A DNA stretch of 64,000 bases from NCBI RefSeq assembly GCF_019740335.1, contig NZ_JAHXZS010000007.1, positions 62,001 through 126,000 on the forward strand, in the 5' to 3' direction. Below are positions 60,583-64,000 of this stretch, one piece after another. The notes beneath the pieces were generated by a model. The model made no database searches. It had not been told where the DNA came from and was given only the letters and a program-made list of their open reading frames with translations. Position 1 is the first letter of the stretch, and each line of letters opens with the position of its first letter. The stretch comes from Alteraquisediminimonas sediminicola. Its GTDB lineage: Bacteria > Pseudomonadota > Alphaproteobacteria > Sphingomonadales > Sphingomonadaceae. A program made the position numbers and the translations under genes.

Positions 60583-61584
60583 CTACTGTCGATACCAAGG
60601 GATATCGTCTGCATATTGGGGGTCTTGCTGGGAGTAGATATGAGCCTCTAGGTCTGCGACTGAGTAGCCGATGGAGACCAACAGGGTAGCGACAATGGTA
60701 GGGTTATCCTCCACTAGGTCTATGAGGTCCCGCATGTCATTGGAGTGCTTACTGGTCGTGGAGTACACCTGCCGTCCCCACCCATAATCGAAGCGTTCTT
60801 CCTCGGCTTGGGCGATAGGGTCACGGGCGATAACGAGCTCGCTCATATCCATCGTGAGCACCGCATCTAGGAGGCGGGCACAGTGGTTAAGGTCACAGGT
60901 CTCGTTGGGCCCGTGGTTGGACAGGTAGCCCACGGATACGTTCGTGCATTCAGGGATGCAGTGCGCGTACTCATTGGTGTCCGTGTAGACCCCGGTATCA
61001 TCTGGCATCATGTCCAGCCCGGTGCCTTGGTTGTTGAGCTCAATAGCTAGGGACAGGGCGAACTCATCAGAGCACGTCCTGCCATAGGATTGATGGGTGA
61101 TGATATCCCGGTTGCCTGCACGGTCGAAGGCGATAGCGGCCTCGATACCGTTGAGGACGTTAGGCGTGTTCTTGACAATCCACCGGCTGCCCAAGCAGCC
61201 CTTCTCTTCCCCACGGTGAAAGACGTAGAGGCCGGGGATACCTGCCTCTATCATCTCCAACATGAGCCACACCCCGACCCCATCATCTGCTCCAAGAGAG
61301 CGTCCGGGTTTACGGTCGGATAGTGCGGCAATCCCATGTGCATCCACACAGACGGACTGAGGCCCGCCTTTAGCGGCTACGGTGTCAACGTGACAGGACC
61401 ATAGGATGCTAGGCTGAGAGGTATCGGGCTGTATCCTCAGCATACGACTGCCAAACAGGTCCGATTGCATCCCCGGCACTGTGTCCAAGAACTCCTTGCA
61501 GAAGGCCTTCTCCGTGAAGCTGTCGTGGGGTCTCGACCAAGACAGGATTTCCAGCAAACGCTGGATCGGTGCGGTGATCGTCAT
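60583..61584 (-). CDS. Zinc metallopeptidase of the M20/M28 type
   Basis: 333-residue di-zinc peptidase, an uncommon early gene for a T7-like phage. The co-catalytic pattern is complete: H65 and D67 in WSCHVDTV, D100 in LGADDGVGVWLML, E126/E127 in FHRGEEKGCLGS, D154 in AFDRAG and H224 in NHGPNE. It is nearest in layout to peptidase T/M42-like aminopeptidases. The ATG at 61584 has AAGGA eight bases upstream and lies 176 bases inside the preceding ORF. No signal peptide, so it acts in the cytoplasm. Role in infection unknown. Confidence 0.85.
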   Translation of the reverse strand: MTITAPIQRLLEILSWSRPHDSFTEKAFCKEFLDTVPGMQSDLFGSRMLRIQPDTSQPSILWSCHVDTVAAKGGPQSVCVDAHGIAALSDRKPGRSLGADDGVGVWLMLEMIEAGIPGLYVFHRGEEKGCLGSRWIVKNTPNVLNGIEAAIAFDRAGNRDIITHQSYGRTCSDEFALSLAIELNNQGTGLDMMPDDTGVYTDTNEYAHCIPECTNVSVGYLSNHGPNETCDLNHCARLLDAVLTMDMSELVIARDPIAQAEEERFDYGWGRQVYSTTSKHSNDMRDLIDLVEDNPTIVATLLVSIGYSVADLEAHIYSQQDPQYADDIPWYRQ

Positions 61585-63022
61585 TTGCTGGTTCCTTGTT
61601 GTGGATTGCCTGCTCAAGCGGGGTTAGCGCCTGAAATTGCAGGACGTGGGCGTTCATGGTGTGCTCTAGGATGTAGTTGGTGCAGCAGCCCTCGCAGTGA
61701 TCGCCCTCAAGGAGCTCCGCTGCGTAGCCATCGCAGTCATCGGCCAGCACTGGGCCTAGGTTGTCGTCCTCGTGGAAGGTAGAGTCACAGGTCTCGCAGG
61801 TCGTGACACTATCGCAGTACCAGTACTCACCTGCATGCGGCCCGTTCTCGATTTCAATGAAGTCATGGTCTCCGAGCTGGTCAGTTGGGCAGTGATCCCA
61901 ACGTGAGCGGCCAAACACCTCCGTGATTTCATCATCGCGGTAGTATGCGCTTAGCTGGTGTATGTAGGTGTAGTTGTTAGCGCAGCAGTGCTCACAGACA
62001 GTCCGGTCCAGACTTTCGATGTACCGGGTGTCCTCGTCGTGAACACGGTCCCCGCAATCGTCACAGGAGGTTGTATCCTCCTCCATGTCACAGCTAAGGC
62101 CATCCGTCATGGACAGGCTGATATCCGAGCAGCCCCCGCCGATGATGAGATACTCGCCATCGTCGTCCTCACAGGCATAGTTCGCCCCATCCACATAAGG
62201 TACAACGAACACATCGTTGCCCTCGTCGTGCTCGATACGCTGGATACGGGCACCATTCGTGCTGCCACGTTCGTACCCGGCAGCCTTTAGGGCCAGCTCC
62301 ATACGGCTTATGTCTCCGTAGATCGTGGAGTACCGCTGCTTCGCAGGCCACACTACGCAACGGGCAGATACACCGTCCTCAGGATCACCGAGGTAGGCAA
62401 CAGCCAGATCAGGGCCAGCATAGACACGGGCGGGGTGTACGTTGGACATGAAATCCGTACCGGCCATGCAAGAGCGGGGGCCGTTAGTGAACACAGCTTC
62501 GATGGTGTCAGCGTCAGCAGTGACTTGGAGTTCAATCTCACCGTTTAGGGCAGCGCACTTGGCTACCCAACGCTCGATATCCTCGTCCTTGAGCACATCG
62601 CTGTAGAACTTCTTGAGGAAGCGGCCCGGTGCCATAGCAGGGGCTTGCTTGTCCTGCTCACCCTTGTCAGCGTTCTCCGTGTAGGAAACCATGCCCGGAT
62701 GCTTGGCGCTCATGTGCTCAAACAGGCAGCTTGTCTCGGTGTGATTAAGCCACCAATCAGGGCGGGCTACCTGCCAAGGTGTTCTGGTATACTGGCCGTC
62801 CAAGCGGCGGCTCTCACGAACCATCCACTGCATATCCCGCACAGCTACATACTCAGTAACGGAGTAGGCGTAGGCGGCGTACATGCGGGCCATCTCAGCG
62901 CGGAACTCACCGGCCTCCTGCCCGGTATCAAAGATACGCAGGGGCTTGCCGCTATCGTCCAATTCTCCACAGATAACCTTGTCGGTCCCGTCTTTACGGT
63001 CCAGCATCACAACATAGGGCAT
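61409..63022 (-). CDS. Large Cys-rich early protein with zinc-ribbon repeats
   Basis: 537-residue unrecognised protein. The ATG at 63022 (AGGAG seven bases upstream) is preferred to an open frame reaching 63067. The N-terminal 300 residues are alpha/beta without known motif; residues about 320-480 carry several CxxC pairs (SCDDCGDRVHDED, VCEHCC, TCETCDSTFHED, EGCC) in acidic context, suggesting at least two zinc ribbons. The last 58 codons overlap the peptidase gene in another frame. A host-takeover or nucleic-acid-binding role is possible but unproven. Confidence 0.8.
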   Translation of the reverse strand: MPYVVMLDRKDGTDKVICGELDDSGKPLRIFDTGQEAGEFRAEMARMYAAYAYSVTEYVAVRDMQWMVRESRRLDGQYTRTPWQVARPDWWLNHTETSCLFEHMSAKHPGMVSYTENADKGEQDKQAPAMAPGRFLKKFYSDVLKDEDIERWVAKCAALNGEIELQVTADADTIEAVFTNGPRSCMAGTDFMSNVHPARVYAGPDLAVAYLGDPEDGVSARCVVWPAKQRYSTIYGDISRMELALKAAGYERGSTNGARIQRIEHDEGNDVFVVPYVDGANYACEDDDGEYLIIGGGCSDISLSMTDGLSCDMEEDTTSCDDCGDRVHDEDTRYIESLDRTVCEHCCANNYTYIHQLSAYYRDDEITEVFGRSRWDHCPTDQLGDHDFIEIENGPHAGEYWYCDSVTTCETCDSTFHEDDNLGPVLADDCDGYAAELLEGDHCEGCCTNYILEHTMNAHVLQFQALTPLEQAIHNKEPANDDHRTDPAFAGNPVLVETPRQLHGEGLLQGVLGHSAGDAIGPVWQSYAEDTARYLSA

Positions 63023-63105
63023 GGTGTATCTCCTACGGACACGACTAGAGACCCCTGTGAATGACAAGGGTGCGGTCGGGCCGTTCAGTCCAATGGTTTT
63101 AGGGC

Positions 63106-63285
63106 TTAGTTCTGGCGCTCTCGCTGGGCAGCATGGCCCGCAGCGTGGGCAGCGCGGTAATCTCGATCACTGGGGAACAGCGCGGCCTTGAGCTTGTTGC
63201 CAAGAAGGTGTCGCGAGGGCTTATCAGTAGGCAGGGCAACGACAGTGCGGCGGTTGCCAGAAGAAACTACGATACGGTCAATCAT
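63106..63285 (-). CDS. Small basic early protein (59 aa)
   Basis: First phage gene after attR. ATG at 63285 with GGAG six bases upstream, 59 residues starting MIDRIVVSSGNRRTVVALPT and ending AAHAAGHAAQRERQN. Basic and His/Ala-rich, soluble. In T7 the first early genes counter host defences, but there is no resemblance to Ocr. Confidence 0.6.
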   Translation of the reverse strand: MIDRIVVSSGNRRTVVALPTDKPSRHLLGNKLKAALFPSDRDYRAAHAAGHAAQRERQN

Positions 63286-63317
63286 TAATATCTCCGGGAC
63301 GCAGCAACGGTGCTCCT

Positions 63318-63334
63318 AGGTTCAGTGTGAACCT
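63318..63334. promoter_or_regulatory. Palindrome AGGTTCAGTGTGAACCT in the early leader
   Basis: Perfect 7-bp arms with a 3-base centre, 33 bases upstream of the first early gene. It is a near relative of the palindrome at 19567-19580. As RNA it would form a hairpin before the ribosome site; as DNA it may be an operator. Confidence 0.4.
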
Positions 63335-63363
63335 GAGAGGCGTGATACGTTCATAATGGTGGG

Positions 63364-63392
63364 ATTATACGGGGCTAGAAGCCCGGTAGAAT
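63364..63392 (-). promoter_or_regulatory. Candidate host-type early promoter with embedded palindrome
   Basis: A perfect TATAAT -10 hexamer on the - strand (63364-63369) stands about 80 bases before the first early gene. The -35 region is poor (ATTCTA at 17-bp spacing). The spacer contains GGGCTAGAAGCCC (63372-63384), a palindrome well placed for a repressor. Confidence 0.45.
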
Positions 63393-63428
63393 GGCGGTAT
63401 TACGCCAGTATGGAGGCAATCCACTGTC

Positions 63429-63473
63429 TTGTGGTACCGGAAGTTGCGGGTTCAAGTCCCGTCGATCGCCCCA
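63429..63473 (+). repeat. attR: displaced 3' part of tRNA-His
   Basis: 45-bp copy of 19481-19525 with A at 63465 instead of G. It lacks the 5' half of a tRNA and so is not a functional gene. The A restores a Watson-Crick T5-A68 pair, showing that it is the original chromosomal 3' end moved away by integration. Confidence 0.93.
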
Positions 63474-63494
63474 TTTCTCCACATCGATCACAAA

Positions 63495-64000
63495 TTATGC
63501 AACGCCTCCCGGCGTCCAATGGCGCACGACATCGTCATATTCAGGGCGCGGACGCTCCTCCAGCGGCTTGCCCGCTGTGCCGATGAAAATATAGCCCGCG
63601 ACCTTGTCCTTGCCCGGCACGCCGCCCAAGGCGGCCAGCACGGCCTCGCTATAGGCGGGCCATGAGGTCAGCCAACAGGCGACAAAGCCCATGGCATGGG
63701 CCGCATGCTCAATATTCATGCACACCGCGCCCGCCGACAATTGCTGTTCCCAAAGCGGAATCTTGCTGCCCGCTACGGGCGTGGACAATACCGCCACCAA
63801 CATCGGGGCTGAATGCGCGAATTCTTCCCACGCCGCGACTTCCAGCCGCCCGGCATCGGGCTTTTCCGCCCGATAGGCCGATACCAGCAGCGCCGCAAAA
63901 TCATCGCGACGTTCCTTGTCGATCACCACCAGTTGCCAGGGGAACAGCTTGCCATGGTCCGGGGTGCGGGTCGCGACCGCCAATAATTGGCGCAGCTGCG
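63495..64000 (-). CDS. Nitroreductase family protein (5' end cut by window)
   Basis: Host gene converging on tRNA-His. The visible C-terminal part of about 165 residues has PWQLVVIDKERRDDFAALLV, the FMN-binding AGAVCMNIEHAAHAMGFVAC and GTAGKPLEERPRPEYDD, typical of RutE/YdjA-like FMN nitroreductases. An ATG at 63983 is internal: the family motif begins upstream, and the frame is open to the window edge. High GC marks return to host DNA. Confidence 0.88.
   Translation of the reverse strand, partial: QLRQLLAVATRTPDHGKLFPWQLVVIDKERRDDFAALLVSAYRAEKPDAGRLEVAAWEEFAHSAPMLVAVLSTPVAGSKIPLWEQQLSAGAVCMNIEHAAHAMGFVACWLTSWPAYSEAVLAALGGVPGKDKVAGYIFIGTAGKPLEERPRPEYDDVVRHWTPGGVA

Larger units (their letters stand above)
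19481..63473. mobile_element. Integrated temperate T7-like podovirus prophage (about 44 kb)
   Basis: Bounded by the tRNA-His repeat, with a tyrosine integrase at the left end and all recognised phage genes on the - strand. It carries single-subunit RNA polymerase, family A DNA polymerase, primase, helicase, exonuclease, endonuclease VII, portal, scaffold, capsid, tubular proteins, three internal virion proteins, tail fibre, holin, both terminase subunits, endolysin and spanins. No gene shows an obvious frameshift, so it looks intact. RNA polymerase after the replication genes is the phiKMV-like layout. Codon use and GC are clearly below those of the host flanks. Confidence 0.95.

Noticed and set aside
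63429-63473. Second tRNA-His gene
   Set aside because: Only the 3' half is present; upstream sequence cannot form the acceptor 5' strand or the D arm. It is attR.

Overview
The window is a stretch of alphaproteobacterial chromosome, most likely from the Sphingomonadales, carrying a complete-looking prophage of the T7-like (Autographiviridae) type. The host assignment is inferred from GC-rich codon use and gene content: MipZ, a tiny aa3-type cytochrome oxidase subunit IV gene, a split PntA, and the order cobA, DUF2849, NirA-type sulfite reductase, DUF934, cysH.

Left flank (1-19525, host). Gene groups on the + strand: folD, a MarC-family membrane protein, an ABC ATPase and nadB, joined by 4-bp overlaps; the COX IV peptide and pntAA/pntAB/pntB; a thiolase; a sulfate-assimilation and siroheme operon (cobA to cysH); rnd, lptC and lptA; mipZ, a J-domain protein and a phosphohexomutase. 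panC and a DksA/TraR-like gene lie on the - strand. The flank ends in tRNA-His (19448-19525).

Prophage (19481-63473, about 44 kb). A 45-bp direct repeat of the tRNA-His 3' part bounds it, with one mismatch. All recognised phage genes are on the - strand, so the map reads from high to low coordinates. Early genes (63.3-57.4 kb): a 59-residue protein, a Cys-rich protein, a metallopeptidase, a T7 gp0.7-like kinase and small genes. DNA metabolism (57.4-48.8 kb): primase, HNH endonuclease, helicase, winged-helix protein, DNA polymerase, a putative ssDNA-binding protein, exonuclease, endonuclease VII and a phosphoesterase. Then come the single-subunit RNA polymerase (48.4-45.9 kb), virion genes (45.3-28.6 kb), holin, terminase, Ig-like proteins, endolysin and Rz/Rz1 (28.4-23.8 kb). 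A 1.6-kb gene-poor, repeat-rich segment (21.8-23.4 kb) follows, then a lysogeny module with two micro-ORFs, an Xis-like protein and a tyrosine integrase next to attL.

Three identical 17-bp sites (GATACCGTCCCGCACAA on the - strand) lie before the late genes, the tail-fibre gene and the lysogeny module. They are the likely promoters of the phage RNA polymerase. RNA polymerase after the DNA-metabolism genes is a phiKMV-like order. No CI/Cro-like repressor is recognisable. An apparently temperate T7-type phage whose lysogeny control is not evident is the most interesting system here.

Right flank (63474-64000, host): a nitroreductase-family gene cut by the window end. Before integration it would have lain directly downstream of tRNA-His.
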